Under the pieces are notes generated by a model. The model searched no databases, was not told where the DNA came from, and saw only the letters and a program-made list of their open reading frames with translations. 64,000 nucleotides of DNA from an uncultured Oscillospiraceae bacterium (GTDB lineage Bacteria > Bacillota > Clostridia > Oscillospirales > Oscillospiraceae), in NCBI GenBank assembly GCA_950075865.1, contig CATMVA010000011.1, forward strand, positions 1 through 64,000, in the 5' to 3' direction. This document shows positions 32,786 through 42,296 of this stretch, in pieces. The position numbers and the translations under genes are program-made. Each line of letters begins with the position of its first letter. Position 1 is the first letter of the stretch.

Positions 32786-33693
32786 ACCGCGCACTCCTTT
32801 CCATTCAGATCCAGCAGGTTGGCCAGGTTTGCCTCCCCACTGGCCAGGGGCCGGATCTTTGCCGTTTTACTGGCCATTACAGTCAGGATATGGGGGCCGG
32901 CGCCGGTGGACTCGCAGTCCCCGGAAACCACCAGGCAGATGGCCACCGCCCCCTCCCAGAAGGTGCGTCCGCTGGTCATGTCCATGTCGGTGATAGCGAT
33001 GAAGTCGCCCACACAGAGCTCGCCCAGGCCGTAGAGGGTGTCGTTCTCCCCACCGTTGTCTGTCATCAGCTGGCCACTGCCGGCCACCACGCCGCCGCCC
33101 ACGCCTGAGCCCACCATCAGGCCCGGAACGATCTTTTTCACCGGGACCGCGTAGGCCCCGCCCTCCCGGGTGACGCCCAGCTTCTCAAAGAGCTCCGGGT
33201 CCAGGTTGTGGACGGCCACATCCTCCTCCCCGTCGATCTCCAGACCCACGCCCCAGGCCCGGACGGCAAACCGCTCGGTGCCGTTCATTTGGGCGATAAC
33301 GCCGTCGTCGAAGCCCAGGGTGACTCCGCCGCCGCTGATCTTTCCGGTCACATAGCCGGCCTTGCCCTCCAGGGGGCCGCTCAGGATCACCGCCCGGTTC
33401 CCCACACAGCAGTACTGGGTGTAAGCCATGGCATAGGGGGAGCCCATGATGGGATCGGCCGGGCCGGCGGGGCCGCCGTACTCGGTGGAGACGCCGGGCT
33501 GCACATGGGCCCCCACCAGGGCCCGGCAGCTGTCCCCCAGCTTGTAGTTGTAGCTCACGCCCCCCATTCCCACGCGGTACTGGCCACGGCCGTCGGGGTC
33601 CATGACCATGAAGCCGAAGGACTGCTTGCCCACCGGTTTGACCGTGCCGATCATGGATTTGACGGGCAGACGTTCTTTGTTGGTGCGGATCAT
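32782..33693 (-). CDS. DUF4438 domain-containing protein (first copy)
   Basis: 303 residues, paralogous to the gene that overlaps its stop. Glycine-rich segments such as GSGVGGGVVAGSGQ and a large share of predicted beta strand are visible. Start at 33693 with AGGAG 9 nt upstream; the frame extends six codons further without support. It lies 14 bp downstream of an M29 aminopeptidase gene, so the order M29-DUF4438-DUF4438 forms one operon. Function unknown; the tandem copies may form a heteromer. Confidence 0.75.
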   Translation of the reverse strand: MIRTNKERLPVKSMIGTVKPVGKQSFGFMVMDPDGRGQYRVGMGGVSYNYKLGDSCRALVGAHVQPGVSTEYGGPAGPADPIMGSPYAMAYTQYCCVGNRAVILSGPLEGKAGYVTGKISGGGVTLGFDDGVIAQMNGTERFAVRAWGVGLEIDGEEDVAVHNLDPELFEKLGVTREGGAYAVPVKKIVPGLMVGSGVGGGVVAGSGQLMTDNGGENDTLYGLGELCVGDFIAITDMDMTSGRTFWEGAVAICLVVSGDCESTGAGPHILTVMASKTAKIRPLASGEANLANLLDLNGKECAV

Positions 33694-33707
33694 GATCTTC
33701 ACTCCTC

Positions 33708-34925
33708 TCAAATGGTAAATTCAGGTGCCCAGCTTCCGTCGATAAAGATGTCCTCCCAGTTTCCGTCGGCGGTGAGGCCCTGGATGCTCATGTCGCCGCT
33801 GCCTACCATGAAGTCCACGTGGAGCACGCTGGTGTTGATGCCCATGGCGTCCAGCTCCTCAGGGGTCTTGCCCGGAGGGCCGCCGGCCAGGCCCAGGGCA
33901 ATGTGGCAGCTTGCGTTCTCGTCGTAAAGGGTGGTGTAGAAGGTGGTGCGCAGGGCCGAGATGGGGCTCTTTTTGTCGATGAGGGCCATCTCCCCGAAGT
34001 AGCAGGAGCCTTCGTCGGTCTCAAGGATGGTCTTCAGGACCTCCTCCCCCACGTCGGCCGAGTAGTCCACCACCTTGCCCTCCTTCAGGGTCAGGCGGAA
34101 GTGGTCGATGAGCTGGCCCCGGAAGTTCAGTGGGCGGGTGCTGGTCACATAGCCCTCAGACTTGTACTTGTGGGGGCAGGTGAAGATCTCCTCGGTGGGC
34201 ACGTTGGGCACGAAGATATCGGGCTTGTCCGGAAATTCCACGCAGCCACCGTTCCAGCGCTGGGGCTCGATGGGGCTGAGGTAGAGGTCGGTCTCGGCGC
34301 TCTTGTAGTGGAAGGTCCTGTACTGCTTATCCTCCAGCATTTTCCGCCGACGGCGGGAGTTGGCGATGTAGTCATCCCATGCCTTGATGGGATCGGGCTC
34401 GTTCACCCGGCAGCAGGCGAATACCGCCTCCCAAAGCTTCTCAAGCCCCTCCTCGGGTGGCAGGTCCGGGTAGACCAGCTTGGCCCAGGAAGCCGACGGG
34501 CAACAGATGATGGTACTCTGGGCTCCCCCGCTCTTCTGGGAATAGCGGATACGGCTCTGGCGGTCGCCAATGGCCTTCTTCTGGATATTCTCCATAGGGA
34601 CCCCCCGGAATACGTCCAGATCCACCTCCTCCACCCGGATGAAAGCGGCTCCCCGGCCGGCATAATAGTCGATGGCGGCGCAGTCCAGCTCGGTCAGCGC
34701 GCCGATCTCCCCGTCCTTCCGCATCAATTTGATCCGGTCCAGCGCGTTGGATTTCCATGCAACGGATACATCGGACGCACCCGCCGCATAGGCCTGCTCG
34801 GCCAGGGCACAGATCAATTCCTCGCTGTCCACCTGGGCCTCAATATAGACGCTCTGCCCCGGTTTCAGGAACAAACCGCGCTTGATCACGACCTCCGCGT
34901 AGGTCTGGAGCTTTTTCTGATCCAT
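33708..34925 (-). CDS. M29 family aminopeptidase (AmpS/AmpT-like)
   Basis: 405 residues, full length for M29 metallo-aminopeptidases. The opening YAEVVIKRGLFLKPGQSVYIEA and the C-terminal HVDFMVGSGDMSI, which supplies His and Asp metal ligands, define the family; further acidic ligands lie in the EEIFTCP region. It removes N-terminal residues from short peptides in the cytosol. The ATG at 34925 has AAGGGGG upstream. It is divergent from an oligopeptide transporter operon that ends in a second M29 gene. Confidence 0.92.
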   Translation of the reverse strand: MDQKKLQTYAEVVIKRGLFLKPGQSVYIEAQVDSEELICALAEQAYAAGASDVSVAWKSNALDRIKLMRKDGEIGALTELDCAAIDYYAGRGAAFIRVEEVDLDVFRGVPMENIQKKAIGDRQSRIRYSQKSGGAQSTIICCPSASWAKLVYPDLPPEEGLEKLWEAVFACCRVNEPDPIKAWDDYIANSRRRRKMLEDKQYRTFHYKSAETDLYLSPIEPQRWNGGCVEFPDKPDIFVPNVPTEEIFTCPHKYKSEGYVTSTRPLNFRGQLIDHFRLTLKEGKVVDYSADVGEEVLKTILETDEGSCYFGEMALIDKKSPISALRTTFYTTLYDENASCHIALGLAGGPPGKTPEELDAMGINTSVLHVDFMVGSGDMSIQGLTADGNWEDIFIDGSWAPEFTI

Positions 34926-35015
34926 GATCCTGCGACCCCCTTTTGCAATTTTCTTATTTTTATTTTTCAATTCGGACCGGACCAAAGTCCATCAACCATT
35001 ACAGAATACCACATT

Positions 35016-35175
35016 TTAGTCACGACGTAAATCAAAAATTTGCATAAATATATATATAAAATTTCACAAAATATTTTTTCAAAATCCGTATTTTCGCACT
35101 GATTCTCCAAAAATTAGTCGCGATGCAAAAAGTTGGCCGACCGCTCTTGACATTGGCCGTCAAAGGGATTACACT
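35016..35175. promoter_or_regulatory. Divergent control region, M29-DUF4438 and opp operons
   Basis: The 314-bp AT-rich gap between 34926 and 35239 holds two direct copies of TTAGTC(A/G)CGA(C/T)G(T/C)AAA, at 35016-35031 and 35114-35129, 98 bp apart and differing only by transitions. The opp promoter follows: TTGACA (35147-35152), 17 bp, TACACT (35170-35175). The first copy overlaps a TAAAAT box on the minus strand. They look like binding sites of one regulator acting on both operons. Confidence 0.6.
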
Positions 35176-35239
35176 GAGCAAAATTCACTTGGACGCGTAT
35201 AAAAATGCACGCTCCAAAGAAAAGAAAAGAGGGAAAACC

Positions 35240-36877
35240 ATGAAAAAGCACATTGCCTGCATCCTGTCCGCCGCCATGCTTCTGGGTCTGCTCGCCTCCT
35301 GCGGGGGAACCAAGAACCCCCAGGGAGAATCCGGGAAAACCGTCACCATCGCCAAAAGCATCCTGCCCGCCCACGTTGACCCGGCCTATGCCGGAAGCGC
35401 CGACTGCAGCGAGATCATCAATATGAACGCCGCCGGTCTCTACTATGTGGACGGTGACAACAAGGTTCAGTTGGATCTGGCCTCCGCCGCTGTGGAGAGC
35501 GAAGACCATATGAGCATCACCTATACCATCGGCGAGCACTATTTTTACTACGCCGACGGCAGCCAGGGCCCCCGGATCACGGCCTATGACTTTGAGTACG
35601 CCGCCCGGCGTGCCATTGACCCCATCGCCTCCAACGACAACCAGGACACCCGCATGATGAACGCCGGCGTCAAGAACGCCCGTGCCATCCACGACGAGGG
35701 GATGGATCCCAAGGAGATCGGCGTCCACGCCACTGACGAGAACACCCTGGTCATCGAGTTCGAGGTCTACATCCCCTACCGTGACGAGCTGCTGTCCGGC
35801 CGGAACCTGGCCCCCCAGAACCAGGCCTTCGTGGAGGAGTGCGGCGCCAAGTACGGCACCAGCGCCGACACCGTTCTCAACAGCGGCGCCTGGCTGCTGA
35901 CCGACTTCGCCGTGGGCTCCACCTCCATCACCCTGAAGACCAACCCCAATTTTAAGGGCTACGACGCCGGCAAGGCCAACGTAGATACCGTGACCTTCGT
36001 CCAGATCCAGGATTCCCAGCAGGCCCTTCTGGCCTACCAGAACGGCGATGTGGACATCGTCAGCCTCAGCGGCGAGCAGGTGGTAACCTATGCCGATGAC
36101 CCCGCCTTCGTCAAGTTTGGCCAGGCCGCCGTGACCTACCTGGCTGTCAACTGCGATGAGTACAGCAACGACAATCTCCGCCGGGCCCTCTCCTGCGCGT
36201 TGGACAAGACCGCCCTGTGCGACGAGGTGCTGCTCGACGGCTCCATCCCCGCCTACTTCATGGTGCCCTACAACCTGACCACCGACGGTAAGGGCAACGA
36301 CTTCCGCGACACCACTAAGAGCTACGGCCAACTGGATCTGGCCAAGGCCCAGTCCTACTGGGAGGCCGCCAAGGCCGAGATGGGGATCGACAGCGTCACC
36401 CTGGACTTCCTGATCACCTCTGACGAGAACGCCTACACTGTGGGCGCCTGGATCCAGGACCAGTTCCAGAACGCCCTGCCCGGCATCAACATCAATCTGG
36501 TCACCGTCCCCTACGAGTCCAAGATGAACTACGTCATGGCCGGCGATTACGGCTTCTCGGTGGTGACCTGGGGCGCCGACTACGCCGATCCCACCGCCTT
36601 CCTGTCCTGCTATGTCACGGGTTACCCCATCAATGTCAGCCACTGGTCCAACGCCGAGTATGACCAGATCCTGTCCGACTGCACTGTGGGCAGCATGGCC
36701 TCCGACCTCACCGCCCGGGGCGCCGCTCTCCAGCGGGCCGAGGAGATTTTTATGGACGGGGCCTCGGTCATCCCCCTGTATCAGACCAGCACCTGCCTGC
36801 TGGTACGCACCAACATCTCGGGCATCAACTATCACCTGTGCGGCAACACCTACGACTACCGCTCCATGACCGCCTGA
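35240..36877 (+). CDS. oppA: Oligopeptide ABC transporter substrate-binding lipoprotein
   Basis: 545 residues of the SBP_bac_5 (OppA/DppA) family. Lipoprotein signal ILSAAMLLGLLASC, with C as the lipidated residue. Family blocks include GPRITAYDFEYAARRAIDP, LAVNCDEYSNDNLRRALSCALDK, and WGADYADPTAFL near the C-terminus. It captures peptides outside the membrane for OppBCDF. Start ATG at 35240. Symbol used for role; the peptide length preference is unknown. Confidence 0.9.
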   Translation: MKKHIACILSAAMLLGLLASCGGTKNPQGESGKTVTIAKSILPAHVDPAYAGSADCSEIINMNAAGLYYVDGDNKVQLDLASAAVESEDHMSITYTIGEHYFYYADGSQGPRITAYDFEYAARRAIDPIASNDNQDTRMMNAGVKNARAIHDEGMDPKEIGVHATDENTLVIEFEVYIPYRDELLSGRNLAPQNQAFVEECGAKYGTSADTVLNSGAWLLTDFAVGSTSITLKTNPNFKGYDAGKANVDTVTFVQIQDSQQALLAYQNGDVDIVSLSGEQVVTYADDPAFVKFGQAAVTYLAVNCDEYSNDNLRRALSCALDKTALCDEVLLDGSIPAYFMVPYNLTTDGKGNDFRDTTKSYGQLDLAKAQSYWEAAKAEMGIDSVTLDFLITSDENAYTVGAWIQDQFQNALPGININLVTVPYESKMNYVMAGDYGFSVVTWGADYADPTAFLSCYVTGYPINVSHWSNAEYDQILSDCTVGSMASDLTARGAALQRAEEIFMDGASVIPLYQTSTCLLVRTNISGINYHLCGNTYDYRSMTA

Positions 36878-36901
36878 GCATCCCCGGCTGAACATTCCGT
36901 G

Positions 36902-36933
36902 AAAACAGCATGGGCCAAAACCCATGCTGTTTT
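36902..36933 (+). terminator. Hairpin between oppA and oppB
   Basis: A perfect 13-bp stem AAAACAGCATGGG with its complement, loop CCAAAA. Only four T residues close the stem and no further tract follows, so it is more likely a partial terminator or 3' stabiliser that keeps oppA mRNA in excess over the permease genes. Confidence 0.6.
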
Positions 36934-36965
36934 CGCAAAACCCCACTTTTCCGGAGGAGATCCCT

Positions 36966-37904
36966 ATGTGGAAATACATTGCCAAGCGTATCCTTATCGC
37001 GCTGGGAACCCTGTTTTTTATCCTGTTCGTCCTGTTTATCCTACTCTCCTTTATGCCCGGCTCGCCCTTTAACCAGCTGACCCTGACCGCTGAGCAGATC
37101 GCCGTGCTGGAGGCCAAGTATGGGCTGGACAAGCCCCTGATGATCCGGTTTTTTATCTACGTCAAAAACATGCTTCAGGGTGACTTCGGCGTGTCCTACA
37201 ACATCATTGCCGACTACCCCGTGATCGACCTGATCGGCGCCAAGTTCTGGATCAGCGCCAAGCTGGGGCTGACCGCCACGGTGGTGGGCACCGTTCTGGG
37301 ACTGTTCCTGGGACTGGTGGCTTCGATCAAGCACAACACCTGGCTGGATACCGGGACCACCTTCCTCTCGGTTCTGGGGGTCAGCCTTCCCGGGTATGTT
37401 TTCGCCCTGGCCCTGTCCTACTTCATCGGCTTCAAGATGAACCTGCTGCCCATCGTATACAGCACGAAGCACCCGGTGAGCTCTCTCATCCTGCCGGTCC
37501 TGTCCATGTCCATGGGCCCCATGGCCCAGATCGCCCGGTACACCCGGACTGAGATGCTGGACGTACTGGGCTCGGACTACATGCTGCTGGCCCGCACCAA
37601 AGGGCTGAGCAACCGGATCCTGTTTATCCGCCACGCCCTGAAAAACGGCCTGACCCCCGTGATTACCGTGCTGGGACCCATGCTGGTCTCCCTGATGTCG
37701 GGCAGTATGGTGGTGGAACAGATCTTCTCGGTCCCCGGTATGGGCAGCCTGCTGGTCTCGGCCGTCCAGACCAATGACTACAACGTGGTGCTGGGAGTCT
37801 CCTTTCTGTACAGTCTTATGTTCATTGTCAGTATGCTGGTGGTGGATCTGCTCTACGGCGTGATCGACCCGAGAATCTCGGTATCGGGAGGGAAAAAGGA
37901 ATGA
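36966..37904 (+). CDS. oppB: Oligopeptide ABC transporter permease
   Basis: 312 residues, six helices. Opening YIAKRILIALGTLFFILFVLFILLSFMPGSPFN is characteristic of the OppB/DppB type, and the EAA loop (YMLLARTKGLSNRILFIRHALKNGLTPV) is in place. The ATG at 36966 has GGAGG upstream. Its stop overlaps the oppC start by 4 bp. Confidence 0.94.
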   Translation: MWKYIAKRILIALGTLFFILFVLFILLSFMPGSPFNQLTLTAEQIAVLEAKYGLDKPLMIRFFIYVKNMLQGDFGVSYNIIADYPVIDLIGAKFWISAKLGLTATVVGTVLGLFLGLVASIKHNTWLDTGTTFLSVLGVSLPGYVFALALSYFIGFKMNLLPIVYSTKHPVSSLILPVLSMSMGPMAQIARYTRTEMLDVLGSDYMLLARTKGLSNRILFIRHALKNGLTPVITVLGPMLVSLMSGSMVVEQIFSVPGMGSLLVSAVQTNDYNVVLGVSFLYSLMFIVSMLVVDLLYGVIDPRISVSGGKKE

Positions 37905-38917
37905 ATACCACTCAGGAAGACATCGTATTCCTGCCCAACGATTTCGATCCTCTGGGCGACCGTCAGGACATCAATGCCGACAAGACCTTCGCCGACATCT
38001 CCATGACCCACGATATCATCAAGCGCTTCTGCCGCAACAAGGGCGCCATCATCTCCCTGGCGGTCATTCTGATCATCGCCGTCATGTCCATTATCGGCCC
38101 CGGCATGAACCAGTACTCCTACAGCGAGATGAAGACCTCCTTCGCCAGCCTGCCCCCCAAGGTCTCCGCCCTGTCCGGCATCGGGGCCTTCGACGGTACG
38201 GAAAACGGCAAGGATATGTACGCCCTCAAGGGCTGCGACACCGACTTCTGGTTCGGCACTGACCCCCTGGGCCGGGACCTGTGGACCCGGCTGTGGACGG
38301 GTACCAGGGTCTCCCTGATGATCGCGCTGATCGCCGCGGTGGGCAATATGTTTATCGGCATCATCTACGGCCTGGTGTCCGGCTACATCGGCGGCAAGGT
38401 GGATATCGTCATGCAGCGGATCATCGAGATCCTCAACGGCATCCCCAGCCTGGTGGTCATGACCCTGATGGTCATGGTCATGCGGCCCGGCGTGGGCGCT
38501 ATCGTGGTGGCCCTGCTGACCACGGGCTGGATCGGAACGGCCCGTATGGTCCGGGGCCAGACCATGAAGATCCGGGAGGAGGAGTTCGTCCAGGCCTCCC
38601 AGACCCTGGGCGCCTCCACCTTCCGCATCCTGTTCAAGGACGCCTTGCCCAACATCATGAGCCAGATCATCACCATGGCCATGTTCTCCATCCCAGGCGC
38701 CATCTTCGCCGAGTCCTTCCTGGCCTTTGTGGGACTGGGCATACCCCAGCCCCAGCCCTCCCTGGGCATTCTCATCAGCGAGGGCTACAAGTCCCTGACC
38801 ATCCACCCCCATATGCTGGTGATCCCGGTGCTGGTCCTGTCCGTTCTGATGCTCAGCTTCAACCTGCTGGCCGACGGCCTGCGGGACGCCCTGGATCCCA
38901 AGCAGAAAGATCAGTAA
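37901..38917 (+). CDS. oppC: Oligopeptide ABC transporter permease
   Basis: 338 residues of the OppC/DppC type. An N-terminal cytosolic segment of about 45 residues precedes the first helix, and FGTDPLGRDLWTRLWTGTRVSLMIA and the EAA-loop EFVQASQTLGASTFRILFKDALPNI are typical. The extracellular loop between helix 1 and 2 is unusually long. Overlaps oppB by ATGA. Confidence 0.94.
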   Translation: MNTTQEDIVFLPNDFDPLGDRQDINADKTFADISMTHDIIKRFCRNKGAIISLAVILIIAVMSIIGPGMNQYSYSEMKTSFASLPPKVSALSGIGAFDGTENGKDMYALKGCDTDFWFGTDPLGRDLWTRLWTGTRVSLMIALIAAVGNMFIGIIYGLVSGYIGGKVDIVMQRIIEILNGIPSLVVMTLMVMVMRPGVGAIVVALLTTGWIGTARMVRGQTMKIREEEFVQASQTLGASTFRILFKDALPNIMSQIITMAMFSIPGAIFAESFLAFVGLGIPQPQPSLGILISEGYKSLTIHPHMLVIPVLVLSVLMLSFNLLADGLRDALDPKQKDQ

Positions 38918-38933
38918 AGGAGGAGACAGAGAA

Positions 38934-40016
38934 ATGAACGAGCGCAAGCAAATCCTGAAGATCCGGAATTTCGCCGTCTCCTTCAACACCTCCTCGGGAA
39001 AGCTCAACGCCATCCGGGGGGTGAACTTCGACCTGTATCAGGGGGAGACCGTGGCCATCGTGGGCGAGTCAGGCTCGGGCAAAAGCGTGACCGTCAAGGC
39101 CATCATGGGCATCATGAGCCCCAACCAGGTCATTGACGGCGGCACCATCGAGTTCACCTACCAGGACGGCAAGCAAGGGGAGAAGACGGTGGACATCCTC
39201 AAGCTGTCCCAGAAACAGCTCCGCAATGAGATCTGCGGCCGCCGCATCGCCATGGTCTTCCAGGACCCCATGACCAGTCTCAACCCCACTCTCACCATCG
39301 GCCGGCAGCTGACCGAGGGGATGATGTACCATTTCCACACCCCCAAGGCCGAGGCCTACCAGCGGGCCGAGGAGCTGCTGGACCTGGTGGGCATCCACAA
39401 CGCTAAGGATTTCCTCAAGAGCTACCCCCATCAGCTCTCGGGCGGTATGCGCCAGCGGGTGGTCATCGCCATCGCCCTGGCCTGCAACCCGGACATCCTC
39501 ATCTGCGACGAACCCACCACCGCCCTGGACGTGACCATCCAGGCCAAGATCCTGGAGCTGATCCAGGACCTGCAAAAAAAGCTGAACATCTCTGTGATCT
39601 ATATCACTCACGACCTGGGCGTGGTGGCCAAGGTGGCCGATTACGTCAATATCATGTACGCCGGCAAGCTGGTGGAGAAAGGAACGGTCAACGACATCTT
39701 CTATGACCCCCGCCATCCCTACACCTGGGGCCTGCTCAGCTCCATGCCCGATCTGGACACCTTGGACACCCGGCTGTACACCATCCCCGGGACGCCGCCC
39801 AACCTGGTCAACAAGGTGGAGGGGGACGCTTTCGCGCCCCGCAACCCCTACGCACTGAATATTGACCTTCGTATGGAGCCGCCCTTCTTCAAGATCAACG
39901 GTCATCACGAAGTGGCCTCCTGGCTGGCGCACCCCAACGCCCCGAAGGTGGAGATGCCCGCCGCGCTGAAGGCGCGGATCGAAAAAATGCTGCGGGAGGG
40001 AGAAAACCATGGCTGA
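38934..40016 (+). CDS. oppD: Oligopeptide ABC transporter ATP-binding protein
   Basis: 360 residues. Walker [11 protein letters not shown]-loop [14 protein letters not shown], signature [15 protein letters not shown], Walker [15 protein letters not shown], and the C-terminal oligopeptide-transporter extension with GTPPNLVN are present. It lacks the four conserved cysteines of the Fe-S type extension. It overlaps oppF by 8 bp. Confidence 0.94.
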   Translation: MNERKQILKIRNFAVSFNTSSGKLNAIRGVNFDLYQGETVAIVGESGSGKSVTVKAIMGIMSPNQVIDGGTIEFTYQDGKQGEKTVDILKLSQKQLRNEICGRRIAMVFQDPMTSLNPTLTIGRQLTEGMMYHFHTPKAEAYQRAEELLDLVGIHNAKDFLKSYPHQLSGGMRQRVVIAIALACNPDILICDEPTTALDVTIQAKILELIQDLQKKLNISVIYITHDLGVVAKVADYVNIMYAGKLVEKGTVNDIFYDPRHPYTWGLLSSMPDLDTLDTRLYTIPGTPPNLVNKVEGDAFAPRNPYALNIDLRMEPPFFKINGHHEVASWLAHPNAPKVEMPAALKARIEKMLREGENHG

Positions 40017-40971
40017 AGAAAGCAACGTCCTGCTCTCCGTCAAAGGACTGAAGCAGTATTTCCGGGTCAATCGGCACTTTACCGTCCGGGCCGTGGATGG
40101 GGTCTCCTTCCACATCAACCGGGGAGAGACCTACGGCCTGGCTGGCGAGTCGGGCTCAGGCAAGTCCACCACCGGACGGTCCATCATCCGGCTCTATGAT
40201 CCCACCGCGGGCTCCATCACCTTCAACGGACACGAGATCGGTCACAAAATGGACGCCAAACAGAAGAAAGCCCTGCGCACCGAGATGCAGATGATCTTTC
40301 AGGATCCCATGGCCTGCCTCAATCCCAGGGAGAAAGTCATGGACATTATCGCCGAGGGGCTGGATATCCACCGGCTGTACAGCAGTCCCGCCGAGCGGCG
40401 GGAGAAGGTACTGCGGATGATGGAGATGGTGGGGCTGGACAAGGACCACGCCAACCGCTACCCCCACCAGTTCTCCGGCGGCCAGCGCCAGCGTATCGGT
40501 ATTGCCCGGGCTCTGGTGATGAACCCCAGCCTGGTCATCGCCGATGAGGCCATCAGCGCCCTGGACGTCTCGATCCAGGCCCAGGTGGTCAACCTGATGA
40601 AGGACCTGCAGGCCGAGCTGGGCACCGCCTTCCTCTTCATCGCCCACGACCTGTCCATGGTCAAGTACATCTCCGACCGCATTGGGATCCTCCATGTGGG
40701 CCACCTGGTGGAGGAGGGCACCACCGAGGAGATCTTTAACTCCCCCATCCACCCCTACACCAAGTCCCTGCTCTCGGCCATCCCCCACCCCAACCCCATT
40801 GTGGAAAAAAATCGGGTGGCCGTCAGCTATGACTACGCCTCCAGCGGGCTGGTCTACAACGAGGAGCGCCACTACCGGCTCAGCCCCACCCACACGGTGC
40901 TGGCCTCCCCCGAGTCCTTCAAGGAGTGGACCGGACTGGAGGCCAAGGAGTCCTATCTGGTGGAGGAATAA
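40009..40971 (+). CDS. oppF: Oligopeptide ABC transporter ATP-binding protein
   Basis: 320 residues. Walker [11 protein letters not shown]-loop MIFQDPMACLNPR, signature FSGGQRQRIGIARAL, Walker B LVIADEAISALDV. The D-loop sequence has A-I instead of the usual P-T in DEPTSALD, a common variant of OppF. It forms the ATPase dimer with OppD. Confidence 0.94.
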   Translation: MAEESNVLLSVKGLKQYFRVNRHFTVRAVDGVSFHINRGETYGLAGESGSGKSTTGRSIIRLYDPTAGSITFNGHEIGHKMDAKQKKALRTEMQMIFQDPMACLNPREKVMDIIAEGLDIHRLYSSPAERREKVLRMMEMVGLDKDHANRYPHQFSGGQRQRIGIARALVMNPSLVIADEAISALDVSIQAQVVNLMKDLQAELGTAFLFIAHDLSMVKYISDRIGILHVGHLVEEGTTEEIFNSPIHPYTKSLLSAIPHPNPIVEKNRVAVSYDYASSGLVYNEERHYRLSPTHTVLASPESFKEWTGLEAKESYLVEE

Positions 40972-41020
40972 GGGTCCCGAAGCCGAACTGCCCCAACCAC
41001 ATCACAAAGGAGTGTTGAGA

Positions 41021-42259
41021 ATGGACCGTTCCATCTATTATCAGAAATATGCCCAGGCGGTGCTGAAGATCGGCCTGAACCTGCAGCCCGGCCAGACCCT
41101 GGTGACCAAGATGCCCGTGGAGTACCGGGACCTGGCCATCGAGATCACCAAGCAGGCCTTCGCCATGGGGGCCAGGGATGTGATCATCGACTGGTATGAC
41201 CCGGTGGTCAACCACTACCGGATGCTGGGCGCCAGCGTGGAGGCCCTGTCCGAGGTACAGGAATTCGAGAAGGAGCGTACCCGCCACTTTATGGAGATGC
41301 GGGCCTGCACCCTGAGTCCCTGCGTGTTCTATCCCGACCTGGATCTGGACGTGCCGGCCGAAAAGCTGCAGGCGGTCAACCAGAAGATGCGGGCCCTGCG
41401 CCAGATCGAGCGGGACTATATCGACCGGGGGGAGATCCAGTGGAGCTCCTTCGTGGTGGGCAACGAGGCCTGGGGCGAGAAGATCTATCCCGACCTGCCC
41501 AAGGAGGAGCGGGACGACAAGTTCTTCAAGCAGGTGGCCCGGATCGTCCGGATCACCGAGGACACCGACCCGGTGGAAAACTGGAAAAAGCACTGTGACG
41601 ACCTGAAGCGGCACTCCGCCTGGCTCAACGAGCAGAATTTTGACCGCATTCACATCACCACCGGGCTGGGCACCGACGTGGAGGTGGGGCTGGTCAAGGG
41701 GCATATCTGGTGCTCGGCCGCCGAGATGGGGGACAGCAAGACCGTCCCCTACTGCGCCAACATGCCCACCGAAGAGGTTTTTACCGACCCAGACAAGCGG
41801 CGGGTCAACGGCGTGGTCTACGCCTCCCGCCCCCTCTTCCTCAACGGCCGCATGGTGGAGAATTTCTCGGTCCGCTTTGAGAAGGGCCGGGCGGTGGAAT
41901 GCCGGGCCGAGAAGGAACAGAAGACCCTGGAGGACCAGTTGGCCCTGGACGAGAGCTGCCGCTACCTGGGGGAGATCGCCCTGGTCCCCTTCAGCAGCCC
42001 CATCTCCCAGATGAATCAGTGCTTCTACTTCGTCCCTTTGGATGAGAACGCCGCCAGCCACATGGCGCTGGGCACCAGCTTCCCCAGCTGCGTCAAGGGG
42101 GGCACCAGCATGACCCGGGAGGAGCTGGACGCCCTGGGCGTCAACTTCGCCCCCATCCACAACGACTTTATGTACGGCACCCCCGACATGAAGGTGGTGG
42201 GCATCAAGGAGGATGGCACCGAGGTCCTCGTCATGGAAAACGGAGAGTTCGTGATCTGA
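41021..42259 (+). CDS. M29 family aminopeptidase (second copy)
   Basis: 412 residues, M29 family, with YYQKYAQAVLKIGLNLQPGQTL at the start and HNDFMYGTPDMKV near the end carrying the His and Asp metal ligands. It differs from the divergent copy at 33708 in most residues, so it is an old paralogue with possibly another specificity. AAAGGAG precedes the ATG at 41021. As the gene after oppF it is placed to hydrolyse imported peptides. Confidence 0.92.
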   Translation: MDRSIYYQKYAQAVLKIGLNLQPGQTLVTKMPVEYRDLAIEITKQAFAMGARDVIIDWYDPVVNHYRMLGASVEALSEVQEFEKERTRHFMEMRACTLSPCVFYPDLDLDVPAEKLQAVNQKMRALRQIERDYIDRGEIQWSSFVVGNEAWGEKIYPDLPKEERDDKFFKQVARIVRITEDTDPVENWKKHCDDLKRHSAWLNEQNFDRIHITTGLGTDVEVGLVKGHIWCSAAEMGDSKTVPYCANMPTEEVFTDPDKRRVNGVVYASRPLFLNGRMVENFSVRFEKGRAVECRAEKEQKTLEDQLALDESCRYLGEIALVPFSSPISQMNQCFYFVPLDENAASHMALGTSFPSCVKGGTSMTREELDALGVNFAPIHNDFMYGTPDMKVVGIKEDGTEVLVMENGEFVI

Positions 42260-42296
42260 GGCAGCGATTTCAATTTGAAGTGAGGATTCAGACGAT

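Noticed and set aside
36902..36933. Full operon-ending terminator between oppA and oppB
   Set aside because: The stem is perfect but the T tract is short and oppB has no promoter of its own, so the hairpin is likelier a partial terminator or mRNA stabiliser.
35114..37132. A long minus-strand open frame over oppA
   Set aside because: OppA motifs, signal peptide and operon position fix the plus strand. The antisense translation is V/G/H-rich without structure.
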